Assembly (NCBI RefSeq): GCF_020360975.1
Contig: NW_025408669.1
Location: 1,550,001 to 1,614,000 of the forward strand
Source: Hirsutella rhossiliensis
Lineage: Eukaryota; Ascomycota; Sordariomycetes; Hypocreales; Ophiocordycipitaceae
Direction: 5' to 3'
Length of the DNA: 64,000 bases
The notes under the pieces are model-generated. The model made no database searches. It saw only the letters and a program-made list of their open reading frames with translations, and was not told where the DNA came from. Position numbers and translations under genes: made by a program. Of the stretch, positions 53,747-64,000 are shown piece by piece; the first letter of the stretch is position 1; the number at the start of each line of letters is the position of its first letter.

Positions 53747-56497
53747 TTTATCTGAACCCGACCCTGCGAACCCCCCCTGTCTTGGCCACTCGCCCCGGAG
53801 AGAGCGCCCGTTGTCTCGCCTTTTAACGCCCCAGTGATGATGGCATCTCCGTGCTGACCGGTGTACAGTACGTGGGGGACGGTCGAGGACCTGGAGTGAG
53901 GGGGATGACGGCTTGGCTGGCGCTTTGCTTCTTGCCCACGACACAGCAGCACCTCCAATACCTTGCCCCCATCTCTCGATGAGACAGCTTACTGCATGAA
54001 GCAGTGGGTGATGCTTTTTTCGCCGGCGGGGAAGATTGCTGATCGCCCGGCGATTCACGGTATGCGCTGGATTACCAGCAGCAAGGAATCCGGCGGCGGG
54101 CCGTAGGTGAAGCGACGGGCTCTTGCGACCTGCTCCTCGGGGGCATCATCTGTCGACTTCATCTTCATGGCAGGCTCCTTCGGGGGGCGGAAAACACTTG
54201 AGTCGGCCGACAGCGGGGTTTGAGTGACGTGAACCACCTGCGGCCTGGTGGCTGCGTGTCGACAGGGAGCAGGGAGCATCAGGTACGAGAGGGAGTGGGG
54301 ATGGCCTTTGAATGACGGGTCGGCTGCTCGGACAACTGTTTGGTCGCCCTGGTCTGTCGTCTCTCCCTTGACCACAACTGCGTGACATGGACTATTGTCT
54401 TCGTTCCTATACCCTCTAAGTAGGTAATCCCCATGACGCTGGGCTACTCTCTCCCACGCTGCGACATTCAGCTTTTATGAAGACGCAAGTTTCGTTAACC
54501 CGTGTACGCTCGGGGGGTCTATCCAACCGGGAGGTTCCCAGGAGGAGAGCCATGTCTCTTAAAGAGTACAAACACATGGCTCAACAACATCCCTTGGGAG
54601 AGCCAACCCCGAGGCGGCAAACCGGGCACTCTTGACTGAACTTCGTCAGCTCGCGAGTAGTACATCTGTCCATCGTGGTAGGCGCGCAGAGCGCCGAGGT
54701 GAAGCATCGCGACAAAAGCAGCCTCTCCCCCAGGAGCCAGTAGCGGCGCGCCCTGGTGCCGGCCATGATATGCCTTGCGCGCGCACATGTCGTAGCAGTC
54801 TGAGAGCAGTGAGCAAACAGGCGTCCAGTCGTCCTCTCAGCTGCACACAAAGCCCGCGGCAAGCCTTGACTGACCCTGCAGCTACTACATTGAACAAACT
54901 GAATGCTGCAAGTCGCTGCGTCGTAGGCAAGAAACCATTGGGGGAGGACAATCAAGGCTCAGCTGGTGCTCCGTCCCGCCCACTGGCCGCTCGCAGCACA
55001 AAACACGAAGCACCTTCTCCTCTCAGCCGAGCCTGCAGCCCATGGAAGCTACCCTGTGCCGCGGGCGAGGGAGAACGGCATCACTGCAGACGCGCTGCAG
55101 TACTCGTCAGCTGCCGAGGCGTAGAAAATATTCCGGTGCGTGCTCGTCCGAGGCAGCATCGGCAGATTGACTGGGCACCCGACTTGACCCGCCATGTCTT
55201 TACCTCGGTCGGAAATAGAATTAGCATCAATCACCAAACTCTAGCCGTAACTTGTATAAGTCAGGTGTTTCACCAGCAGGCATGCAAAGAGCCTGGGCAG
55301 TGGTCAACCAATTGGCGCAGAACTTGGCCCGTCCCGCAGCGGCAAAGACGCGGTCATCTTCCCTTGCAACAACGTGCCGAAGGGGGCCGACCCCGAGTCC
55401 AAAGCGACGAGCTGGCAGGTTGAAAGCAGGGAGTGGAGATTCCGCCTTGGGATGCATGGCACGCTGCTTGTGGTGATGCGATGCGATGGCGCACACATGC
55501 GCGGACAAGGCTGCTTTTTTGTGTCTCGACCAGCAGCATCATACCTGGGTAACATATAGGCCCACCGTGCTGTATGGATAACCATGATGCGCAGAGCCAG
55601 CACGAGGTAGAAGGTGCTCGTTGGCTGGCCTTGGCTGGCGGTGAGATCATATTCTTCTGTGACGTGACACGGCTTTCAGAAATCCCCAACTTGCGCCTGC
55701 TGTCCCCGAACTCGGGAACTGTCCGAATCCGCCAGTCTTGTGGGGGAGGACGGACGAAGAAGCAAGTGGTCGCTCCAGGTCGCAGCACAACGCCGCGAAG
55801 GCGCATATCTGCCGTGCCTGTACCCGTGGTCGATTGGCGAGGCAATTGGTCAGCATATGCTTGGACAAGTGTCGTGCCCTGTATCCCGTCATCCCGTCTT
55901 GTAAGGGATGTGTGTGCGCTTGTCCGCCGCGGTAGATTATTGGTCGTCGAGGACGGCGTCATGGTCCCTTGCTCTCACCTCGCACCCTGGCAACGCGACT
56001 GCAACGGTCTGGCAACCCTTGCCTGGCTTGGTTGGGCTGGACCCATGGCAGCGGTTAATGGGCGATTCGTCCGTCCGGGACAAAAGGGAACGGGGGGGTT
56101 GAGGGGGGGTGTACGGATACGGGCGTCGTCTCCTCGCAGCGGACTCACCTGCCATTCACCACCATCACCACCGGCCTGACGAAGATCGGCAGCGTCATCA
56201 CCCCAAGTCGGTGCCTCTGCGAGCCTGCCTGGATCTGCGTCACAAGACGTGCGCCTCGCGGCCTCGCCCCCATCCGTAGCCATGGCCCGCTCGGCAGGCA
56301 CAGGCGTGCATTGCGCAGTTGGTCTCGCAGGCCTAGAAGACGGAGCGCATGCCAGCGAGTGCGTGAATCGGATCGAGGCAGATGAAGACATGTCGTTGCG
56401 GCCATCCCTGCTCCGAGGGATTGATTGTGCCGGCGGTTTGGCATTGCCCCTTTTGCAGCTGACGACTACAGCCACGAGCCAATCCTGACCGTCGTGT

Positions 56498-56532
56498 TTC
56501 ATAGTCATCTAACCGCTCGGCCACCCAGCTCG
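56498..56532 (-). pseudogene. Possible tRNA 5'-half remnant (weak)
   Basis: On the minus strand the segment GGGTGGCCGAGCGGTTAGA looks like an acceptor end plus an intact A-box/D-arm. The expected anticodon stem and B-box (GGTTCGANTCC) do not follow within 80 bases, so it is not a functional tRNA by eye. It may be a chance match. Confidence 0.25.
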
Positions 56533-57766
56533 AGAGCAACCGAACCCCAGACCCGACCCAGGCAATGCGACAAGTCGGGAGAAGCGTTTTCCTTTGCTGG
56601 CATGCCCCAGCTTATTAGCACACATCCAACCTCGGCGCCTTTCATGGGTTTGTTGCTCGCCAAGCGGCATAAGCACGGCGCCAGAGCTTGATCCAGCCAT
56701 CCTCAGATCCATGCAAAGTAAAGAGAAAAGAAGGCGCTCACCCAAAACAAACGGCCCCGTCCCACGAGCACCACTAAGGGAAATGGCCTCGGGGACACAG
56801 AAGCAGCATCTACTTGCTTGTTCCTCCCTCTAGACCCGCATTTTCACCACACCCAAAAATATCGTTCCATCCGGGGGCACTGCGTAGCACCCTTTCCGTC
56901 CCCCATGCGCGGTATGCGCAGCCTGACAACAGTGATTAGGTAGGCCGCCTTGTCAAGGGTCCCGTCACGACGGCACGTTTCTTCTTCTTCTTCCTCTTCA
57001 CCAATCAGGAAAGGGTAAAGATAAAAAGTGAATGACAAACTACCTCGCTCGAACGACTAGTTGATCCTTTCTGGGCCCAAAATTCCACATTTGGAGACGT
57101 CAGCGTAAGCAAGAAGTCGGCATAGTAATTAGCAGCTTGGCTGAACGGTCACGGCCTGGCAGGCAGACAGGCAGGCAAGCAAGTGGAAGTCAAGCTGTTG
57201 ATCAGACATAAAGGCGTTAGTCCCAATCGATAGCTCGGCTATGGGGCCGTCGAGACAACGGACCATGGCGCGGAAACGAGGGCAAGGCAACAAGGCGTGT
57301 CCGGGCGACGTCGGACGCGAGGCTTTTGGCGCAAGGGGCCCAAGAACGCAACTCGGATGATTTGATAGCCGGAGGGCCAAGTCCGTCGCGCGGGAGACGC
57401 TGCGACCTTGGTTGCTTGGCTGGCTGGTCAGGCTGACGGCTACTCGGGTCCGCGTGTGGAAAGCCAGCTAAGAAAGACAAAGCAAGCACCTAACGGAAGA
57501 GGGCCAGGGCGGGAAATGGTGTCTGCGGCATGGCGCAGGAGCGGCAAGTCATGGCGGAAAAGGCATGCGTCGTCTCTGTTCTAGGGACGACCAACCATTC
57601 CGAGTCGGCCTGTGGGATGGTTCAGCAGGGGGAAAAGAGTAGAGGAGGGGGTGAAGAGGGGCCGTTTCCCTGCACACATACCATCAAGTCTTTTCGATGC
57701 AGGCGCCCCGGCTGATCATCAGCAATAACAAGCTGATGGGGCACATGGCGGACGGAAAAGAGGAGG

Positions 57767-57801
57767 GTGTGTGCTGTGTGTGTGTGTGTGTATGTGTGTG
57801 T
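57767..57801. repeat. TG dinucleotide repeat
   Basis: About 15 TG units with two interruptions (CTG, TATG), in the gene-poor flank. Confidence 0.9.
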
Positions 57802-59505
57802 CGGCCTGTCGCTGCACATACCTACAGTACGTGGCCAGAGAGAGTTTTGCGTGAGAAGAAGCAGAAAAGGAAAAACGACGCCATGTCGATGAAGACGGGG
57901 CGCTGCGCTGCCGGTCGCGGTTCTACCGTGCCGCGGCGCGTCCACAACGGGCTCCACCGACGTGACGAGGCAAGACGACGATGGATATGAAACCAGGTGT
58001 CGGATCAGGCCAGGCGCGATTCCCGCCGTGTGGGTGTCGTCGAGTCGAGGCCGAGGCTCCGAGCCGGGCCCCCTCGTCGTCGCCCAGCGGCCACCCATGT
58101 ATTGACGAGAGTGATGAAGCTCTGTGTGTGCGCGCTGCGTCGTGTGTGCCACGGTGTGCGCGTGGGCGGCCACCATTCACGATGGAGAAGCTGGCTGCAC
58201 TGTGCCCTCGGGCACTCCCACCAGATACGGTGAGTAATTTTGCACAGTAGGCACAGCACGACAGTCCTCATTGTGCGCACTGTATGCAGGGCTCGACACA
58301 CTGTCCCGAGCACCGCGTTATCCAGCGAAAGCTGCAGAGAGTGACCTCAACCACACACAGTTAACTTTTGCAGGAGCACAGTGCACGATACTCCGTACCC
58401 GCCGCAGCAACGTTGGCGGGGGGGCCAGGCGTCTTGTTTTCGAGTTTCTGACCATCACATGGATGAGTCTTGTACATACTGTACGTACATGCGGTACAGT
58501 ACTACCTATCCTTTTGGCATGTTTCTCCGGCCACTGGTGGTGCATGTCGCTGACCGCAGCCGTCTTGCGCGTCGCACCAAACTGTCGAACAGGGAGGGAG
58601 GGGGGTGCGAGCACGGCCAGAGGCCAACAGAAGCCGCGATAAAAATGGGATGGCCCAACTCAATTCTCTGGAAGCCAACCGTCTGCATATATTCCGTACC
58701 GGGCGCAAGCCAATGACTCGAGGCTGCCGTACATCTTGGGTGCCTAATAGGGTATCAGGGATTGGATGGGTCCATCGGCGGCGCATGGAACTTCCCATAT
58801 TGCCTGGAACAGAGGCAACTCAGTCTGCATGTGCTTCCACTCTGGGGCGACGTCAGTGCAGCGCGCCGGCAGCGGACGCATCCTGCTGAGACGCACGTGC
58901 ATACATTATGTGCATGTATGTAGTGATGGATGGGACATGTGGTATCATGGTACCGAGGCTTTGCCCCGGCCAACGTCGAGAGGCTTCCCCTGATGACGGC
59001 CTTTACGGACGGTCTATCCGCATCGTGCCAGTCATGGCCACAACTCACAGGTGGCCAGCCAGGTGCAGCAAGCAGGCCGTTTCGCGCAGAACGACACCTG
59101 GGGACGGCAGGTAACACGGTTGATGATAGGCGCCCGTCCAAGACAACCGGAGAGGTGCGGCTGCACAGGTACCCAGGCCAGTATGCTGACATTGGCTGCT
59201 CTGCTCGTGGATGCCGGTGTACGAAGCAAGCACCCTCATGGTTTACACGTCTATGCAGAATGTAGCTCCACGATGCATTCATCAAAGCCCGTAAACAAGC
59301 ACCCACCAGGACAGCGAGATGAGGAGGGGGCTGGGCAGCTGTGGGTAATGGATTCGTGCAAGGACCCGAGGAGACAACTTCGGTGATGATGGGTGATGCA
59401 AAGTTTCCAGCCAGCCTCGCGTTTCCCGTCACGGGCTGCTCGGTGCCAGTTGCAGCCACTTACAAAACCTACAGTCAGTGCTAATGCAGTACATACCGAC
59501 GTACT

Positions 59506-59600
59506 GTGAGCACTACCTACCTACCTACCTACGGTAGGTACTCACTCGTATTACTAGGTACCTGCCCAGGTACCTTAGGTATCTAGATACCTAGTAATGA
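59506..59600. repeat. Nested palindrome/inverted-repeat cluster
   Basis: GTGAG...CTCAC flank a TACC tandem (59513-59532) and its complement GGTAGGTA. Then ATTACTAGGTA (59550-59560) pairs perfectly with TACCTAGTAAT (59588-59598). The loop itself holds AGGTACCT twice and the perfect 16-base palindrome AGGTATCTAGATACCT. The sequence could form several hairpins. Confidence 0.8.
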
Positions 59601-59712
59601 GCCCATGCCTTCCATCCGCAGTCTACTGCCGCCAACGCACCGCTGTCCATGGTTGGCCGGCGGTGGGTCTGGTCCCAAGCTTTCCGTCTCTCTACTCCGG
59701 TGCACCGCAGTG

Positions 59713-59755
59713 CTGTACTGTACTATATCCGTACTGTACTATAATACTGTACATG
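59713..59755. repeat. Reiterated GTACTGTACT motif
   Basis: GTACTGTACT occurs twice within 30 bp and a further TACTGTACAT follows, interrupted by ATATCC and ATAA. It is the densest single block of this motif in the window. Confidence 0.75.
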
Positions 59756-62700
59756 GAAACGTGGATGGCTTGTTAAGCCCCGTATCCGTACATGCTGTAA
59801 TGTCGCGTCAGGAGCAGCGCTCGACATGTATTGTATGCGTGTACAGTACAGTACATGAATGCTGCGCCCCGCGACGGGTTCCATGGCAGTTGTCCCCCAT
59901 GATATCGTACGACGACACGGCACGGCAGGCCAAATATCGGTGACGGGGACTCTCGGAGTCGTGGGCCTGGCTCGTCGCTGAGGGGAGGGGGCCTTTACGT
60001 ACGTACGAGAACGGCAAGCGCCAATCCGCCCTTGCGAGTCGCCAACCACCGGTTTCCTTGCTGGCGTTGGTGGTGCTGACGGCCGGGGCCAACCTTGTGC
60101 CTGTTGATAGCCGCGCCTTTGGGAGGCCACAGGTCCAACGGGCTGCTCCACAGTGACGCCAGCCAGTGTCGCGACGACGTGTGGGAAAGCCAGCGCCGAG
60201 AGCATGGACACGGGTTGTCGGCGGTACTGCCCTTGGTGCTCCAAGTGCTCTAGCCCTCGCGCCCGGCATGGGTGATGGAGGGAGGCACACATCATCCCCG
60301 TCGGCCTGGCCCCAACAACCCACCCAGTGGCGAACCTGCTGTGTTCGTAGGTAACCTGCCTAGCCGGGCCACTTGGTACACAAGTCAAGCCTTGCGCGTG
60401 ATTGACCCAACAGTAACTAACTCTGTAATAGTAGGCTGGGGGCATTGCGAGACGGCGACGTGCGTGCCCGTGCCTCTGGGGGCTACGCCCAAAATGCACT
60501 GCGTGGCTGCTGGCATCCTAAAGCCCGGGTGGGAGTGCACTGTACATACACGCCTATAGCACGCGTCTTCAACGGCAGGCCTCGAGTTTAATAAGTTAGA
60601 CTACCAAGGAGGCATGCATGTCCAGCTTGCAGCCGGCCGGCCCATCATGACGCGCGCTCCTAGGGGCAATGTAGGTGCAAAGCAGATCTGCATACCTCCT
60701 ACCAAGAGCGAGGGCTCATTGAGCTAGCACTTGCGAGCCACCCAGTCTGGACTTTGCTGATGCAGTAGAGCATCCTATCGAGTATAGTGGCCAGCTTTAT
60801 CAGTCGCCGTGGACCAAGGTGCAAAGAGTCTATAATGTACTGTACATGGCTCATATGGATGGCTCGAGGACGGAGCATCAACGAAAAGGCTCCGGTTGAT
60901 ATTGTGGGTGCCCTCCTTGAGGACGGACGGGACTCTTGGTCCGAATACCTACAGTCGGGCGGGACTTGCAAGGGGGCAAGGGATCATGGCGCTTTGGCAC
61001 ATGAGCTAAGCGTAGAGGGGAGCCCTGCAACGGAGTGCTTCATCGAGGAAACGGCCGAGCATGCCTCGTTGTCCGGATGGCTTTGGCAAAGGGGCGGGTG
61101 CTCGGATACGGGGGAAGCCTCAGCTCTGCCCCCGGCCTGGACAGTGCAGGTCGCCATAGGGAGGTGTACCTTGCAGCCGGTGCCTGAGGAGTGAGGGATA
61201 GGCACTATTGTACTGTGCTATTTTGCGGTGGGAGGAGCTGGCTGCTTCGCCTCCGCAGTCTTGGCCAACGTCCAAGCGCGTCTGGGGCGTGGCGACTGTG
61301 AAGACCGCAAGCGACATGCATTCGAAAAGCCGTGCGAGGTGGACAGAGACTTGGCGGCTTGAGTTTGGCACAGTGAGCTGCGCGGAGATGGACAGGTGCT
61401 TGTATCCGTAAGTTACCTGGGCAAGTACGGAGTACAGTAGCTGAAATGAAGCGACTTTGGGGCTTGGCTTTCCTTTGCCCCCGTACAGTGCTCGGTGCGT
61501 CGGGCTCCATTGTCAAATACCGAGTACCGGCCTAGGGGGAGGGACCTGAGCTGAGCAGCTGAGGTTGCTTCGGGTTATTTTTTCTGGCAGGCATGGAGGC
61601 AGGCTGTCTTGCAGGAAGGAGGGGCAAGGTACCTGCCGGCCGGTGATGGGTTCCTTTTTCTGCCAGCAGTCCACTCAGCCCGCGCGCGCTCCTGCTGTAA
61701 GTTGTAACACCTGCTTAGTATTTGCCCCCTGTTTCTAGGCCGACCCTCTCGTCCCCCACCTTGATTGAGGCATCATCTCTGCAGACCCTGCGGCCCCCGT
61801 CGGTAGCGCTGCGAGTAAAACACATGCATCAACCCACAGGGTACGGATACAAGGAAGTGGAAGGTGTTTCCATGCATGCACCGACCTTTTCGCAGCCGAC
61901 GAGGCACGGCCTACTCCGTGCCGGGGCGCCATTGGCAGAACAAGCCGGCCCCATGCTGGCAGATATTGAGAGTGAAAAAACCTGGGCAAGACAAATCTCG
62001 GCAGAACGAAGCATTTGAGGGTTGAGATCCATAGGTACCCACCGCTGTTGTCAGTTGACTGAGCCATGCACTGGCGTGCCTCGGCCTTGGAGCCATAGGC
62101 TCGCGTGCAGAGGGACGGGAGACAAGACAGCCGGCGAGGGAGGCGACGACGGAGGCGACGACGGAGCGGGCGACGTGCTCTGTCCCGCCGCCTTTCCTCT
62201 TACAGCGCAGAGTGGTGCAGGCCTTTCCACGACGAGCAACACACTCTGGGCTCTCGCTGTTGGCCGGCGCTGCGTTGATGCTGCGTTGATTCCGCGGCTC
62301 GTTTCCCCGTTGTCCGAGAGGAGGGTTGGCTGGCTTGGCACTCGGTCTGCTCCACCACGCCCTGGCGTCGAATTAACGACGGCGTCTGCCCCCTTCTCCC
62401 GCCTGCGCAATGCGCGGTGCACTGTGCGAGCACAGCTGACTGGCTCGCAGTCTGCCCGAGTCTCGGCACTGTACATGTGGCTGCTGTGGCACTGTCCCTC
62501 GGCACTGTCCCTCGCCCAAGGACTCACTCACATCAGGCATGTGGCACAATCTCCGCGCGTCTACTGTCCTTGGTATGGATACGCACTGGATACAGAGTAC
62601 ACCCGTGCAGTGCGTCCGTCCTCGCGGCTAATCAGGAGTCGTCCATGTTTGAAGTCGCGAGACGCCCGCCCTCTTCTCCCACCCATCCGCTCTTCCCACC

Positions 62701-64000
62701 ACCCCCTGCAGTGGGTCATTCCCGGCCAAGGGGTCCCTCACCCGAGCCCAACAAGGCCTCCCGACCCTCCCTTTAGTCCGCCTACGCCCCCTCCGACGGC
62801 CTGAGACTGGCCTGTTCGCCCGGGGTGCCATGAAAGAATGGATCCTTCTTCATCCCTTCCAAACGGGGCGGCGCTGCATGCACTTTGGGCGGCAAGGATT
62901 GACATGTTGGCTGTTGCGGCTGCTTTTTTTGCATGCAGGCAGCACTCCAGCGTCTGGGTTGTCGGCCGGCTCCTTGACGATGCACGTCTGTTTGGAGCCT
63001 GCTCCCTTGTACCTCCTTTGTACGGCCAAAGGGACATGCCCCTGCCCAGCCAGCCAACCCCCAAATGTCGCGAGAGAGCCCGCCTTGGTTTCGAGGGCGG
63101 CACCAACAGGATGCCCGATGTCCTCATCAGGACTACCTACTCTGTGCTGACTGTGCCGAGTACATGGCACCACATGACTTGACTGACCGCAGCCACTATC
63201 GGCAAGACTACCTACCTACCACCGGCCTCGAAAATGCGTATGAGCATAACAAACACACGCCGGGACAACGACCACCACCCTGCCCCCTCCTTTCCCCGAT
63301 TTTTTTATAAAAAAATTAAACAGGGTGCTCCTCCCGGCCAACCAGCCAAGCGTCTAGACAACGAGCTTCTCGCCATTGGAAACCCCGATATATCCATGGT
63401 CCAAGGATGCATCGAGCTCCATGGCCGGTGGCGCACTCGTGAAGCGACTCTGCCCGTCTGGGTACAGTACAGTACATGTGTACACAGTACGTGTGTAGGC
63501 GGCTCGAGTCCAGAGCGGACAACAATCGTGGACTGACTTGTCTATCCCACTCCGGCGCGCTATTGTCTCTCGGCTCGGCCGTTCCCCCCTGGAGATGGCC
63601 ACCCCTTCTTTAGCCTTTCCAGACTGGAATCCGTCCGATGAGACACCCTTGCCGAGCCCCATCCTGTGCAGCTCACTCACCACAGTACAGTACAGGCCGT
63701 GGACGTGCGTTTGTATGACGCACCGCTTTGTCGTCCTACACACCCCCGTTCCTTTTCCCGGGCTGCCACAGGCAAATACCACCCCCTTTCTCCCCCCCCC
63801 CGAGCGTCCCAGCCAGCGCCCATCTGGCTGCTACCCCAGCAGAGCACCACGGCTAACCTCCATGCAGGCGAGCGCTGCTGTGGAGGCAATCCATGCTCGG
63901 CAGGTAGGTATGGACTGCAGACGAGGATACGTACCCCCTTGATGCGGCGATCGCTTTGGCTTACAGCAATGCAACCCGCACGTTTGGTTCATCACCAGCG

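Larger units (their letters stand above)
53747..64000. other. 10.25 kb gene-poor, palindrome-rich flank
   Basis: No protein gene is supported. The longest open frames (about 200-260 codons at 55574-56179 +, 58755-59459 -, 59723-60499 - and 62022-62804 +) are rich in Arg, Pro, Ser and Cys with no domain I recognise. They are what GC-rich noncoding DNA gives. The stretch is not AT-rich, so classic heavy RIP is not evident. It holds many GTACAGTAC-type and TACCTA-type short palindromes, a nested inverted repeat near 59506-59600, a TG repeat, and a tRNA-like half near 56498-56532. Confidence 0.5.

Noticed and set aside
58755..60499. Two minus-strand frames of 234 and 258 codons in the gene-poor flank
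   Set aside because: They run across palindromic repeats, are rich in Cys/Arg/His and contain no domain.
62022..62804. Plus-strand frame of 260 codons
   Set aside because: No clear ATG context, Pro/Ser/Arg-rich with tandem GGAGGCGACGAC repeats on the same DNA; probably noncoding.
1..64000. CRISPR arrays, insertion sequences, prophage or retrotransposon genes
   Set aside because: No spaced direct-repeat arrays, transposase, integrase or reverse transcriptase motifs were seen; the genome is fungal.

Overview
The window is nuclear DNA of a filamentous ascomycete, most likely a Sordariomycete and probably Hypocreales (inference). The DNA is GC-rich. Genes are split by short introns of about 50-230 bp with fungal branch sites (CTAAC/CTGAC types). 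Proteins such as Grg-1, the SAT4-type rhodopsin-fold protein, the kinesin-3 and POT1 look like Pezizomycotina orthologues. I built 20 protein-coding gene models by joining exons at plausible splice sites and checking reading phase, plus one tRNA-Ser(AGA). Nothing looks bacterial, viral or transposon-derived.

Layout, left to right: a Zn2Cys6 protein with a C-terminal zinc cluster (1304-3315, +); an MCT-type transporter (6067-7758, +) convergent with kynurenine formamidase (7989-8928, -); a SAT4-type 7TM protein (10894-12480, +); RNA polymerase III subunit Rpc53 (13866-15497, -); urease accessory UreD (16069-17067, -), divergent from cohesin SCC3 (17833-21508, +); POT1 (21887-24020, -), divergent from importin alpha (24711-26660, +); a DEVH-box RNA helicase of the DHX57/YLR419W type (27859-32024, +); aprataxin-like Hnt3 (32448-33475, +), convergent with an AT-hook protein (33830-34462, -); a short kinesin-3 (35658-37607, +); a class II eIF4E (38995-39890, +); dolichyldiphosphatase (40768-41556, +); an orphan 7TM protein (42188-44184, -); Grg-1 (47262-47530, +); an EBP/EXPERA protein (47811-48673, -); tRNA-Ser (48957-49037, -); NAD kinase (49673-51492, -); and a PfkB sugar kinase (52305-53746, +).

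The last 10.25 kb (53747-64000) holds no gene I can support. It is rich in short palindromes (GTACAGTAC and TACCTA/TAGGTA families), includes one nested inverted-repeat cluster, and is not visibly AT-rich.

The genes are mostly conserved housekeeping functions and do not form an obvious cluster. SCC3, POT1, Hnt3 and the AT-hook protein share a chromosome or DNA-repair theme. The MCT transporter and kynurenine formamidase could share a tryptophan or aromatic-compound role. Both are weak contextual inferences. I did not find a convincing undescribed system. The best leads are the PfkB gene with a GC-AG intron and a possible frameshift, the C-terminal Zn2Cys6 protein, the class II eIF4E, the orphan 7TM protein, and the palindrome-rich right flank.
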